DNA of 64,000 bases, taken from contig BROG01001159.1 in assembly GCA_030159075.1 (NCBI GenBank), positions 50,157 to 114,156 on the forward strand, written 5' to 3'. Position 1 is the stretch's first letter; each line of letters begins with the position of its first letter. The notes under the pieces were generated by a model. It did no database searches, had not been told where the DNA came from, and saw nothing but the letters and a program-made list of their open reading frames with translations. This DNA is from Atrina japonica. Lineage: Eukaryota > Mollusca > Bivalvia > Pterioida > Pinnidae. Positions 34,780 to 47,469 of the stretch are shown here, piece after piece. The position numbers and the translations under genes are program-made.

Positions 34780-37180
34780 GCCCAAATCCAACTCACATAC
34801 CATTAGCGTCGCTCAAAAACTCCCAGGAAGCCCACCGGTCTATAACAAATATGGTCACAAATATCAGATTAAGCTCCTTTGTCAGCTTACAGAGGATCTA
34901 GTGTATATATGGCATTGTGCATGTGAAAGGACATATCCACCCTTAACATTAATACCTTCGGCGTCGCTCAGAAACTCCAAGGAAGCACAGCAGTCAATAA
35001 CAAATATGGCCCCGTGATGTAAGTTTTAGTCCCGTGTCCCTTTCCTGGGTTTCTAGGGTATATGCAGCATTGTGCCTGTGAGAGGTCATCCCAACTTCTA
35101 CCACCAAGACTTTGATCGTCGCTCAGAAATTCCCAGTAAACCAAGTAGTCTATAATAAACATGGCCCAGAGATGTCAGTTTTAGCCCCTCTGTTCCCTTC
35201 CTGAGGGCATATATGGCAAAGTGCATACGAAAGGTTATACCCACATCTACCTTCCATACATTCGGCGTCGCTCAGGGACTCCAAGGAAGCCCAGCAGTCA
35301 ATAACAAATATGGCCCAGAGATGTAAGTTTTAGCCCCGTTTCCCCTTGTGGCATAGTGCATGTAAGGGGTCAGGTCCACTTCTACCTCCCATACCTTGGG
35401 CTTCGCTCAGAAACTTCCAGAAAGTCCAGCACTTGATAATAAATATGGTCACAAATGTCAGTTTTCGCTCCTGTGTCCCCTTCCTGAGGATCTAAGACAA
35501 TTGTGCCATAGCGCATGTATGAATTCATGACCATATCTTTGGTGTTGCTTCGAAACTACTAGGAAGCCCTTCAGTCTATAACAAGTATGGCCCCGATATG
35601 TCAGTTATAGGCCCTCTGTCACCTTCCCGAGGATCTACGTCATATATGGCATAGTGCATGTGAAAGGTTATGCCCAAATCCCTCTCACATACCATTAGCG
35701 TCACTCAGAAACTCCCAGGAAGCCCACCGGTCTATAACAAATATGGTCACAAATATCAGGTTAAGCCTCTTTTACAGCTTCCTGAGGATCTAGTGTATAT
35801 ATGGCATTGTGCATGTGAGAGGACATATCCACCCTTAACATTCATACCTCTGGCGTCGCTCAGAAACTCTAAGGAAGCACAGCAGTCAATAACAAATATG
35901 GCCCCGAGATGTAAGTTTTAGTCCCCGTATGCCTTTTCCTGGGTATCTAGGGCATATGCAGCATTGTGCATGTAAGAGGTCATCCCCACTTCTACCACCA
36001 AGACTTTGATCGTCGCTCAGAAATTGCCAGTAAACCCAGTAGTCTATAACAAACATGGCCCAGAGATGTCAGTTTTAGCCCCTCTGTCCCCTTCCTGGGG
36101 GTATATATGGCATAGTGCATATAAGAGTTTATGCACACATCTGCCTTCCTTACCTTCGACGTCGCTTAAATATGGTCACAAATGTCAGTTTTCGCTCCTG
36201 TGTCCCCTGACTGAGGATATAAGACAGTTGTGCCATAGTGGCATGTATGAATTAATGACCACCTCTACCTCCCATATATTTGGTGTTGCTCCGAAACACC
36301 CAGGAAGCCCCTAAGTCAACAACAAGTATGGCCACGAGATGTCAGTTTTAGCCCCTTTGTCCCCTTCCTGAGGGTCTAGGGCGTATATGGCATAGTGCAT
36401 ATGAGAAGTCATGCAACACTCTATTTGTCACACTTTCAGCGTCGCTCAGAAACACCCAGCAAGTCCATATAGGGCATATAATATTATGGCATGGTGCATG
36501 TGAGAGGACATGCCCACCTCTACCTCTCATACCTTGGGAGTCTTCAGACATTCCCTGTAAGCCCAGTATGTCAATTTCAGTCCATCTGTCCCCTTCTTTT
36601 AAGGCATATATGGCAGAATCCATGTGAGAGGTTATGGCCACCTCTACCTCTCATACCTTGGACGTTGCCAAGCAACTCCCAGGAAGCCCAGCATTCAATA
36701 ATAAGTATGGCCCCAAATTAACAGTTTTAGCCCATTTGTCTCATTCCTGGGGGTCTAAGGCATATATGGCATAGTGCATCTGAGAGGTCATTCCCACCTC
36801 TACCTCTCATACCTTTGGCGTTGTTCAGAAACACCCAGGAAGCCCATTGGTCTATAACAAATATGGTCACAAATGTCAGTTTTAGCCCCCGTCCCCCTGG
36901 GGTTTTAGGGCATATGCTGCACAGTGCATGTGAAAGGTCATGGCCACCTCTACCTCCTATACTTTGGGCGTTGCTGATAAATCCCCACTAGGCCCAACAT
37001 TCAAAAACAAATATGGCCCCGAGATGTCAATTTTAGCCCCTTTGTCACCTTCTTGAGGTTCTTGGTCATATATGGCATAGTGCTATTGAGAGGTCATGTT
37101 TACCTCTACCTTCCATACCTTGGGCGTCGTTCAGAAACTCAAATTAGCCAAGCAATCAATAGCAAATATGGTCTCAAAAT
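34780..37180 (+). repeat. Satellite, about 150-bp units with an 892-bp higher-order repeat
   Basis: About sixteen imperfect units, each with a GGCGTCGCTCAGAAACTCCC-like box, an AGGAAGCCCA box, a TCAATAACAAATATGGCCCC-like box and an ATATATGGCATAGTGCATGT-like box. The first six units (from 34781) recur as a block from 35673, offset about 892 bp, and are closer to each other than neighbouring units are. Later units decay. The open frames across the array are not genes. Confidence 0.85.
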
Positions 37181-37599
37181 GATAGTTTCATCTGGAATTT
37201 GGTTGATGTTTAAAGATGTTCCCAGTTGTAACTGCCTTTGGAGCATCTATGCCCCTTTTTCTATGCAAATATTGTGCGGCTTAATATGGGGATAGTTTAT
37301 GCATTATTCTTTTGTTTTTATGTGCCTGTGACCTAAACTTTCGAACCCATGCACTTGACGCTTTTAAAACTGATTCAACTACATTGTACGCAAACTTTTA
37401 TTCTATCGCAATATTTAATAAGGGACACAACGAACAACTTTATAATATATCTTTGGATACAAAATGTCTATTGTAAAATCCATATAGCATGGCGGTTAGA
37501 ACCACTTTCATTTAAAAAAAATGTAGCTATGGACTTGACAATATGTCTCCCTTTGAAAGAAACGTATTCATCCATTCGATTTATGAGAAGATTACCATG

Positions 37600-38290
37600 T
37601 TTTGACCCCTTTTAGTCAACTTTGCAGCCATATGGATCTTAGACCCTTGACATGTTCAAAAGCTTTGTGGCTTCATATGGTTAGTTTCTTGTAAGTTTGG
37701 TTGAAATCAGCCCATTGGTTCTTGAGAAGAAATAAAACAATGTTGACGAAAAATGTATTTTCTATTTACCTAAATGCTTGTGATCTTGTCCCTTGAGCTT
37801 GGGACATTGAAACATTGTCACAACGATTATTGGGATAATTCCTAACAATTTCCGTATATCATTGTAGACAAAAGTTCAGCCAGTTTTGGGGTAATAAGCA
37901 ATTTGTATAAAACCATACCATGTGTCATTTTAAGTGCTCTATACGGTCGTTTATGATCAGATTTCAATTTAGGATTGATAGTTTGACAAAGGGTCAAGGT
38001 CATAAGGTAAAATGTTATAGACACAGGCACATAAGAAACAGAAACTATCAGTTTTAATAAACTTTTAGACATTTACAAATTCAGAAAAATAATGGTGGAA
38101 CACAATTGTGCAATTATCCACTTATAAAGCCGGATGTTTGCAATAGGATTAACACACACATGGGCTTCAAAAGAAGACATAACTGGAAACAGTTTTCAAA
38201 ATTAACTTATGAAACAGAAAAAAATTGTATTTTTAGACATTTTGACTTCTTATGAAATGTTGAACAAATTTGCCAGGTGAGCGACATCAG
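37600..38290 (-). repeat. Second composite repeat related to 1.6-3.7 kb
   Basis: Contains a GTTTGGTTGAAATCAGCCCA box with TTGGTTCTTGAGAAGA and ends near 38277 with GCCAGGTGAGCGACATC, matching end features of the 1641-3690 repeat. A TCAAGGTCATAAGG box lies inside. Confidence 0.5.
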
Positions 38291-38299
38291 TCCTCTCCT

Positions 38300-38650
38300 T
38301 ATCGATCCAGATAAAGTTAAACTATGCGCACAGTATAGTTATATTGCGAGTACAATATTGTTAAACTGTGCGCACATTATAGATAAAATGTGCGCACAAT
38401 ATAGGTAAACTGTGCGCACAATATAACTAAACTATGAGAATAATACAGCTAAATTGCACATTGTATAATGCACTGTGCGAACAGTATATCTAAACTGTGT
38501 ATACAGCATAGTAAATCTGCGCGCAATGTAATCATATTGTGCGTGCAATATAACTAACTGCGTGCACAATATAACTAAACTGTGCGCATAATAGAGTATT
38601 TGTTAAAGTGTGTGCACAATACCAATAAAATGTGCGCACAATACAATAGA
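38300..38650 (+). repeat. Minisatellite, unit about 20 bp, ACTGTGCGCACAATATAAC
   Basis: About sixteen degenerate copies around the 8-bp palindrome TGCGCACA/TGTGCGCA, separated by AT-rich spacers. Confidence 0.85.
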
Positions 38651-39420
38651 AAATAAACTGTATCCTATGTTAATGATAGGGCGTCGTACCATAAAAAATA
38701 CCGATATTAGTTGAAAAATTATATTTAATTCGCTTCTTGTGTGCACAAGCAGTGTTATATAAAGTTGTGTGAAGATAAAACTGCTTATCATAAAAGCTTT
38801 TGAAAACTAAGCGTTTATGTTTCTTTCGAAACATAATTATACTTGCCCGAATGTAATACTTTTTTTTCAATTGCAAGCCACTAAAATAAATAGAAATAGA
38901 TATAATAATATATATAACATATTAATTTAAATTAATGTAACCAGCGGTTTATAAATATGGTTACATTTAACAAGACTCACGTATTCGTTCAAACTCAAAT
39001 TGACCAATAGGTAACGTTTTGTTCATTTACACCTGTGCACGTGTGACAGGGCATTTAAGATTTGCTGAAAATAGAATGCTGTAATAAATACAGATCGAAG
39101 AGAAGATCGACGATGCAGATTATTGTGTAAGTTTTGTATAAAATAATAAGAAATTGACTGCATTAATTGTTAGTGTAACTACCTGCATCAGTCGGCGGCA
39201 TTTGTCATTTATAAAATAGCAATTACACTGTAATTAAAGTATCATTTACACTGGCGAGATACCTGCTTCGAATGGGTATATGAATTTTCTGTATTCCAAT
39301 GTAAAACGCTTGTTACTTGAACAATAAAAAAGTTTTCTTATTACAAAGTAAAATTGAAGAAGTACCACACGACGAATTAGATGTGCAAATGGTCTCTACA
39401 TGAAGAACAATTACGAATCC
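38650..39420. other. No feature recognised
   Basis: AT-rich sequence without coding signal. Confidence 0.35.
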
Positions 39421-39424
39421 CAAA

Positions 39425-39545
39425 CGGGATAAGACCAGGTGTCAGGTAGGAGTCAGCGTCTTCTGCTGACATGCCATACCCTTCGCAATTGTTCCATGGA
39501 AATCTAATTCGATGAACGGGTCAAATTATGTAAGGTCAAGTTTGG
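39425..39545 (-). repeat. Third copy of the TTCCATGGAACAGTTGCG dispersed repeat
   Basis: The forward strand shows GGGATAAGACCAGGTGTCAG, a GACATGCCAT box and GCAATTGTTCCATGGAA, a diverged version of the intronic copies at 15.7 and 30.3 kb. It is outside the duplicated arms, so this is an interspersed family. Confidence 0.5.
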
Positions 39546-39965
39546 TGATGAGGTCAAGTAAAACAAAAACCGGTATTTATTATGATTTCTGGTGTTTTCA
39601 TCTAAATTTAAAAAAATACCCAAAAATATAGGACAGGTAATTCATGGGATAATTGATTCAGTTAACTCACATATGACACCTAATTTTGCGCGCCCCTTTT
39701 TGTACAATGACTTTGTACATATACATACAGACACGTGCACTTTGTTGGTTTACTTCTGCTCCATATAACGTCACTAGTAAAACGAAGATGCATATTAATT
39801 AACAGAACAGATATTTGCCATCACTTATTTGTTTTCTATATGGAATATATTACATATATTAATTTCAGATTTCTGCTGAAACATCGATCCCTCTCTATTC
39901 CTTTCACTTTAAATTCAAGTTGAAATATCTATTCCTCTCTCTGAATGTGATTTCAAATTTTGTTG

Positions 39966-40065
<100 letters not shown>

Positions 40066-40414
40066 TCAATCAACGGATATCATAATTTAAAAAAATGCTA
40101 GAGATATATATTTTCTCTACCCGATCACCGTAAAACAAAAGGTGTTAAATCCCCTGTTCTCAAATCTTTCAAATGATTTTATGGCTTTATAAATGGTACA
40201 GCTGTCATGGACATAATTAAACGGCCAAAAACATGAACAAAAATCAACTTATAGGAGAAATAACTCCGATAAGGGTCAACCTGACAATTTAATCCCTGTT
40301 GACCTTTTTCGTAGATCTTGGCGTACTAAATAATTGGCCTTTTTTCTCTGTTTCTCTATCAATTGCACTTTTGAAGATTATCGAACAAAACTGTCAAAAA
40401 CATGATAAATCCAC

Positions 40415-40535
40415 TAAAATGTTATTTCTAATATATCAGCTCATTTTGTCAATTGCTTTGACTTGTATTTGCAACATACAATATGTATAGGTAGCCACTC
40501 ACTGCCAAGTAAAAGCCTCTAGCATGTGATATAAA
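40415..40535 (+). repeat. Second copy of the 10.57 kb dispersed repeat
   Basis: Shares AAAATGTTATTTCTAATATA, a GTAGCCACTCACTGCC box and GCCTCTAGCATGTGATA with 10570-10700. Confidence 0.55.
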
Positions 40536-40539
40536 GACA

Positions 40540-41355
40540 GCAGATTATGTCTTTCAAGCTCTGTGTTATACATCTTTGTGTACATATGGATAATTTTCAT
40601 TTTCTAAAAATCTAGGAAAACAGGGGAGCTGGAATCTTTTAGCTTGGTTTGTGTGTTTGAATAGGAAAAAATATCTTTCTTAAAATAAAAGTAAATGGAT
40701 TTACTTGTAATTATTTACATTCGCCTCTTAATCTTAATCATATTCAGGGGCAGATCCAGGATTTTTTTAAAGGGGGGGGGGTATTTTATCATTTTGAAAT
40801 GTAAGCGCCAAATGTGCATGCCTTAAGAGGCGAGGTGTCTAGGCCATTTTAAATGTATTCAATTAATTTTAATTAACTTAAACTTTGGAAATATTACTAT
40901 TAAAATTAATGATAATAATTTCAACTATTCGTTATTACAAGGTAATAGGATAATAGAATAAAAAGTCAACCTAACGGACTGGATAAGTAAATATTTAGAG
41001 TGACTTGAACATTTCAAGGAAAATATGTTTTAAATATTTAATTTGCAAATTTACATACTTAAATTTCAATATCATCTTGAAGTTTTCTTTTTATTTCATG
41101 ATTACAAATATGATGCATGGGGTATTTTTAAACAGATTTTATTTATGCAAATTACCAGTATTTTTACACATATGGCTTGGGAGTATAGTAAATTACCGGT
41201 GGCCAAGTACCATACACATTGCACATGGCACACAAAACAACACACATACATATTTACATACACACATCAAACATATACAATATGCCTGATCATAAATAAA
41301 GTTGTACATAAAATACACCGACAAATCGAAACATAACATTCGCATATATACAAAA
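40540..41355. other. No feature recognised
   Basis: AT-rich; one poly-G run near 40773. Overlapping short frames at 41005-41336 have no support. Confidence 0.35.
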
Positions 41356-41361
41356 ATATTT

Positions 41362-41470
41362 ATTCAATAAATAAATAAATAAACAAATAAATAAATGAAT
41401 AAATAAATAAATAAATGATAAATAAATCAATCAATCAATCAATAAATAAATCAATCAATGAATAAATATT
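41362..41470 (+). repeat. (AAAT)n / (CAAT)n microsatellite
   Basis: AATAAATAAATAAA runs with CAATCAATCAAT interruptions. Confidence 0.9.
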
Positions 41471-42099
41471 GACACTATTTTTCAATTTGTACCTATGGAA
41501 TTAAAGTTAGAAATTAAAACAGAAATTAAATTAAATAAATAATTAATTATTAACATTTTTTCATAATACATTAGTCCCACTAATTTTCTAAATGGTATTT
41601 TACTCCCATTTAATTAGAAATGGGGAAACATTACTTATAAGATTATCCCATGGGATTTCTGGTGGGATTTTTTACCTTTGAAAATCAATATCTATGCAGG
41701 TATCAACACGTCAAACCTAATTTTTAGCATATTTGTTATTTGTCATAAACCCATCATCTACCACAAAAGAAATTCTGCAGCTCCAGTGGAAATAGTAGAT
41801 AAACATGTGGAGTGTCTGGAGTTGTATGTCTCACCGTTAATTCGGATTCACATTCTTTATAATCCTTGTGCCCCTGACATATCGGAGAAGATATATACAT
41901 ATATACAAATTATACAAGTATTCATAAACCATTACGTGGGCAAGTAACATACATATAAATACAGGCATAGATAATGAATTAATATCTAAGTTAGCATTTC
42001 ACAACGTATTTTAGACGCTTAATATAAATATCCCCCGGGATACAATTTTAACTCTGTTCACACTCAATAACTGCACAGCATTAAACACGCTAGGTCACC

Positions 42100-42290
42100 T
42101 ATAGCTGTAGGGTTTAATATAAATTAATCTCGGACACTTAAAAATGAAATGAAATTCATCTTCAATATATTTATTACTACAAAGAATACAAGTATCTATC
42201 TCCCCTATTCGGACTATTAAAACAACTTTTTCTCGATATCCAAGGAATGAGATGACATTTCAAAAGTAGATAAGTTTCTCTGTATTAAGA
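42100..42290 (-). mobile_element. LINE 3' end fragment
   Basis: On the minus strand two short frames carry SSHSLDIEK and then DTCILCSNKYIEDEFHFIFKC, joined by a frameshift. The C-x2-C ... H-x5-C pattern, with EDEFHF before the histidine, is the typical C-terminal zinc-knuckle-like end of many LINE polyproteins in molluscs and other animals. No RT domain is visible upstream, so this is a 5'-truncated and decayed copy. The frame at 41678-41947 may belong to related DNA, but I cannot show it. Confidence 0.65.
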
Positions 42291-42497
42291 ATTCAAAGGT
42301 TATTGTAAATGAACTTGAAGAGTAAATTTATCAACTAATATCATATACTTATACAATTCACCTGTGTTTATATTCCTTATTTTGGATAGAATTAACAGGC
42401 TGCGTAAGGCGCAATCATAAGTGCCTAGCATTCATCTGCTAATATTTTATATATCTATATATCTTTATTTGCTGAATAAATTTTAATTTGAAATAAA

Positions 42498-42543
42498 TGT
42501 CATGTTGTAAATTTTAAAATATACTAATTTTACAACATGACAC
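42498..42543. repeat. Short hairpin, TGTCATGTTGTAAA arms
   Basis: TGTCATGTTGTAAA at 42499-42512 faces TTTTACAACATGACA ending at 42542, with an AT-rich loop of about 17 bases. Confidence 0.8.
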
Positions 42544-42544
42544 C

Positions 42545-44085
42545 TAGATTTATACCCACTCAGTAAAGTGAGTTTATGTTGCTGAAATGAACAGGCATGC
42601 GTAATGTCACGTCAATATAATGAGTCATTAACCCCATACTGTAAAATGTAAAATATGCTTTGACGTGATCACAATAAACGATTTACCATATGTTAGGAGA
42701 TTATCTTTTTTTTTCATTAATTAGTTTATCAAAACGTTGTAGTGTTTCATGTTAAGCCGTGTGTACAATTAGAGTAGCATCAATGTGTGTTGAACTATTC
42801 CCACTGTGCCCAACAATATATCGTAAAGCTACAAAACTATCTCATGCAAAGAGTGATTTATATAATGGTTAAAACCGTCAGTTCGTTTATCCCTAGATTC
42901 TTATCAGTATTATAGCAATTTTGGTCACTCTATGTCCCGTTAGTTTCCATGCTTCATATTTCCAAAGGGAAGATTAATTAACTTGAAACTTAATTAGAAG
43001 TTTGGCTTTGAAAGAAAAGTATTCCATTTTGTCTTTGTTCGTCTGAGTGTTATGATATTATGTATGTGAGATTGTGTATATGTAAATGTTTAAGTATAGA
43101 CTTTCGTTATTTCATTTTTACGGATTTAATATGCATTTTCGGTAAAACGTATGCCGAACTTCTCTTCAAGCCAAAATGTGTATATTATGGAAAAAATTTA
43201 ATTTTCACTTTTATTTTTTTTTTCAATAAATAATTGTGACATGCAAATTGCTTTGACAATAAATCTACCTATATTAGAGGTTTGCCTATTTAATGGACAG
43301 CATTTCAAAATACGCCGACAGAGTAGTGCCCTAGATTGCGCACAGAGCTGACTTCATGTCATTTGGAACAAATTATGCATGTGTTTTTGGAGATAACATA
43401 TAACGAGGGCCTTATTGTGAGGCGTTAGTCGGTCAGCTGAACGCTATCACCCAAATGTGTATGCATTCCAGAACCCAGTACTACAGATGTGTGTTTTAGC
43501 AGGGGTGGCATATAGGGTTTTAGTATGCTATAATTTTGATATACTCTATATTTAAATGTAAATTCATATTTTTCCTTCCAAAACTGAACAAATAGCTTTG
43601 TTGCGGATACATTTAAACATGAGCTAAATCGAGCTATGAGGTCGTTGGCCTCTTGTTCTACATGACTAAATAAAATACACTATAGGAAAAACACCTGCTT
43701 TGTTTACAACATGGGCGCAGACATTTTGGACACCCAAAGTTGTGCGGGGTCATATGAGAATATATATTTTCCTTTGGTGCGGAATACTACGAGTTGTAAA
43801 CAAGTGAAAATTTGAAGTAGAAATGCAACGGCAACCTATCCTTTTGATTGCATATTTTGTTATCAAAAATATTGATCTTTCAGCACAGGGTACTTATTTC
43901 ACCCAGATTTAATAAACATGGGAATGACAGTGACCTGAAGTTTTGTAAATTAGCAGTGAGGCCTATGGGAAAATATTTGGTGGTGTCTGTCCTATAGCTT
44001 GACAGCATGCGACATGGATATATGATAGTTAATTCCATACCTCAGGTTATCGATAGATCGACAAAACTCCAATATATACAGATAG
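42545..44085. other. Mostly unassigned intergenic DNA
   Basis: The block near 43630-43662 (GAGGTCGTTGGCCTCTTGTT) is an inverted relative of the end of the 1641-3690 repeat. Nothing else was recognised. Confidence 0.4.
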
Positions 44086-44086
44086 T

Positions 44087-44657
44087 GTAACAGTTCCCGG
44101 ACAATACATAAATACGGGTATAGCTAAAGCGATTTTCCGGTATATTTTTCTATATGTCGTCTGCTTATATAATTTAAAGAGACGTACTACAATACGAAAT
44201 TCCCAATCAGGTGTTTATACATTTTTATATCGGTTGATCTATGTATGTCCCCCAATATTCATTTTCATGCGGTGGGTCAGTAATGTCATGCCAACATGAG
44301 AACATATAATTACCTTTTCAAACAAACAAAATATAGAGATATAATCATAATGATATAAAATTGCTCACTCCTAATAATTAATACACTGTCAAAATAACTC
44401 TTTGTTAAACCTAAAAAAAAACATTAAACGTAACCATCCAGGATCAGTTAGAGTAAAGGTTGGGGAAATGTCGCCACACTTCAATCGGGGAAACTCTAAA
44501 ACGAGGTCTTTTAAAATAATTCCCGATTGCATCTTTACATATTTTAAACGATGTTGAGGAAATATGTTCGCCTTATATAGAAATTCATATATGCGTGCCA
44601 TAAAATATGGGATAGTGTCAGAGTAATTATAAGAAAAAATCCTCCGGGAACTGTTAT
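44087..44657. mobile_element. MITE-like element with ACAGTTCCCGGA terminal repeats
   Basis: TAACAGTTCCCGGA at 44088-44101 is the inverse of TCCGGGAACTGTTA at 44643-44656. If the flanking TA is the target duplication, the terminal repeat is 12 bp. The roughly 570-bp interior has no transposase frame. Confidence 0.6.
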
Positions 44658-44659
44658 AT

Positions 44660-45390
44660 TACCAGATTTTTTTCATAAAAAATAAAGACATCCATGAATT
44701 TTTAACATCCCCCAAAAGCGACATCAAAAATAAATTACGGTGCGTTCAAATCCTTATCTGCACAAGTTTACCAAATCGGTTGTAACAAATGTCAAGTTGA
44801 CGAGGAGTGGTGCCATGCACCCACATGAGTAAGTAAGAGTGCCAACCAGCTACATCGATAGTGACTTATGCATGCCTAAGAATCAAAGGTAATTAAAGCA
44901 AATATAATCTTATGTTTACATACTCAAATATGCGAAATTAAGGGGGAGGGGTTTGTGATGGTGTAAAACTATAAAGCTTGTATTTATGAAATATTGAAAA
45001 ACAGTTTCATGTCTTGCATTTTAACATTGTGAGAGACAGAGGCAGACAGTAAATGATATAGAGAGGTAGATAATGGGTAATAATTTATTTAAATGTCAGG
45101 AGTTTTTGGTAATTTATGAAACGAATGATTGTGATCTACAGTATGGATTACTGATTTTAATCGAATTATTCATTAAAGAAATTCTTAAATAAAGAATGCA
45201 GTATGGGATTTTTTTTCATGCGGACTATTTTCTTTTACAGGTCAATATCTTAACTGCCAAGTGCGTTTTACAAATAAAAGTAAAGCAAAAAATATTATCT
45301 TGACTTTAAACGCGTCTATGTTGTGATTGCAGTTAGTTTTATCCTGATAGATAAAGTGAGCGTTAAAACGCATACTTAAATGACACAGTG
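44660..45390. other. No feature recognised
   Basis: AT-rich, non-coding in appearance. Confidence 0.35.
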
Positions 45391-45391
45391 T

Positions 45392-45392
<1 letters not shown>

Positions 45393-45423
<31 letters not shown>

Positions 45424-45434
45424 CACACACACAC

Positions 45435-45525
<91 letters not shown>
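45393..45525 (+). repeat. (CA)n microsatellite
   Basis: About 130 bp, with a few single-base interruptions near its 5' end. Confidence 0.95.
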
Positions 45526-45526
<1 letters not shown>

Positions 45527-45529
45527 ATA

Positions 45530-47240
45530 TCGGATTTATCCTCTTGCTAAGTTCGATGTTGACAACCGTAGTGTAAAGAAGTCGTGTCATATCCCATTGA
45601 ATGCCAGACTATGGGTGATCTACCCTCTTTGTATAGACGAGGAGACGGTACATTTATTAGTCCGTATACTAATTTTCACCAAAATCTTAAAGTATCTAAA
45701 TTCTGCCCGATCAGTGTCCTTATTTAATTTTTCCGATGTAACTGACTTTTTCGTAAGAATTAGCATTGATATCGTAATACAAAATTGTCCCTTATATTTT
45801 CATCAAAATCTGAGTATATAATAATTTAGAAAAATCACAGGCTTTTATTTTGTTACCATCGCAACCGAGGCTTTAGTAACATAAATCCTTTCACAAACTC
45901 ATAAATGTCTCTGAATGATAATTTTATTAATGCGCATTATAACAATACCTTGGTACCAGTTTTCAGCAAAAATATGACAATATCAAAATTGTTTCCAGCA
46001 ATATTTATCTCTCGAGTGTATTATTCAACATTAAACGTATCATTATAATAGAGTTACCTATCGTAACTCGTTGCTACTGTCATCCGCCATCGAAAATAAA
46101 CTTCCGGTATTCCATGCTTTACACTAATGACCAACAATATGGCGAATAAAAAAAAGCCCACGTTTTTTTTCGAGGAACGATTTTAAGTAATATGAGAAGA
46201 CTATATGAAACAACGGTATGCAAAGGAACATAACATGGTGATCTTTGGAGAGCAGCACCCGATGGAAAGCTTTGACGTCTTAGCTGAAATGATAATCGGA
46301 CGGGATATTGGCAGCCATCGAGTTCATTTAATACTTTCACATGATTGCCAACATCGTGAATAGTGCTACATATTCAATGTTTAGCTATTTTCAGTCATTT
46401 AAGGTCACTCGAACCAATGGTTCATGGTGACCTATAATTACAAAAGAAAGTGATATTATCCCTAGAGCTCAAAATGTGGTACATATCTACACGTTTTCTT
46501 CTCATGAAATAGTGATTGAATTTCTTAAAAATTTGGCATCAATGCATTATTGTTAGGCTAATATATACCACCTCTGCGAATGAAAACAAAATGTGTTACA
46601 TTAGTGTATACCTGTATACAAATGGCTTATTAAAAGAATTATCTAAGGATTGTTGAACACGTATTTGTCATGGGATCAAATGTCAAGGTCATAATCTCCA
46701 TGGTCAACAAAATATTAGACATTTACGACTTCTAAAGAACCAACTGGCTAATGTTTAAAAGTGCATGACCGGAGATACCCCATTGGCAACTGCATAAAGT
46801 TTGCGTACGAAAAGGGACTACATAGTACCAATAGGGACATCAAACAGGACCAAAACTTTGAATGTTTACTATTATCTGCACTGTGGCCATACATTTTTCT
46901 CAAGTAACGTCTTTTGTTTTGCATATTGTCATAAGTGTTTAAGCAGAAAGTTTTACGTTCACGGTTTTGATCTGTTAATGCCTTTCTGACCGACAAAATA
47001 TCATCTGATCATATTGCGTAATCAGGATCTTCCATTATCTAATTATATACGATGTTTCATTTTCTTATCATTTTCTTAACTTCCTCCATCAAGCAGAGCA
47101 GTAATGTAGACGCTCCGGGCGCCAGTTTCACTAAATGTCATAACGTTACGTGTAGACATAGTTGTAATTTAAGTCTAAATGAATTTCACTAAAGGCCGTA
47201 TCTTTCTTCCTACGCTTACAACCGTGTCCACGTCTACTTC
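45530..47240. other. No supported gene
   Basis: A 42-codon frame from about 46231 (starting MVIFGEQHPMESFDVL) is less AT-biased than its flanks but has no recognisable family, and overlapping frames on the other strand are equally open. One AAGGTCA box lies near 46677. Confidence 0.35.
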
Positions 47241-47244
47241 ACTG

Positions 47245-47412
47245 TACAGTAAAACCTGCAATAGGGGCCACCTGTATGTAAGGATCACCTGTTTATAGAG
47301 TCCCTTGACGACATACTTCAACTAGATTAAACATGTGTATAAGGATCAATCGCACATAAAGGTAAATATTTTCTGGTCCCTTGGGTGGCCCTTATATACA
47401 TGTTTCACTGTA
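47245..47412. mobile_element. Small MITE with TACAGTRAAACMTG ends
   Basis: The left end TACAGTAAAACCTG followed by an AGGGGCCACCT box mirrors the right end, whose reverse complement is TACAGTGAAACATG followed by AAGGGCCACCC. At 168 bp with no coding potential, it is a non-autonomous DNA transposon candidate. Confidence 0.6.
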
Positions 47413-47469
47413 CTACCGTAAACGTGGATATTTCGAAGTGTTACTAATTGCGAAAGGAGTAGGACCACG

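Noticed and set aside
34778..36721. Several ORFs of 60-100 codons upstream of P450 gene 2
   Set aside because: They are by-products of the 150-bp satellite; equivalent frames recur with the unit on both strands and are broken by stops.
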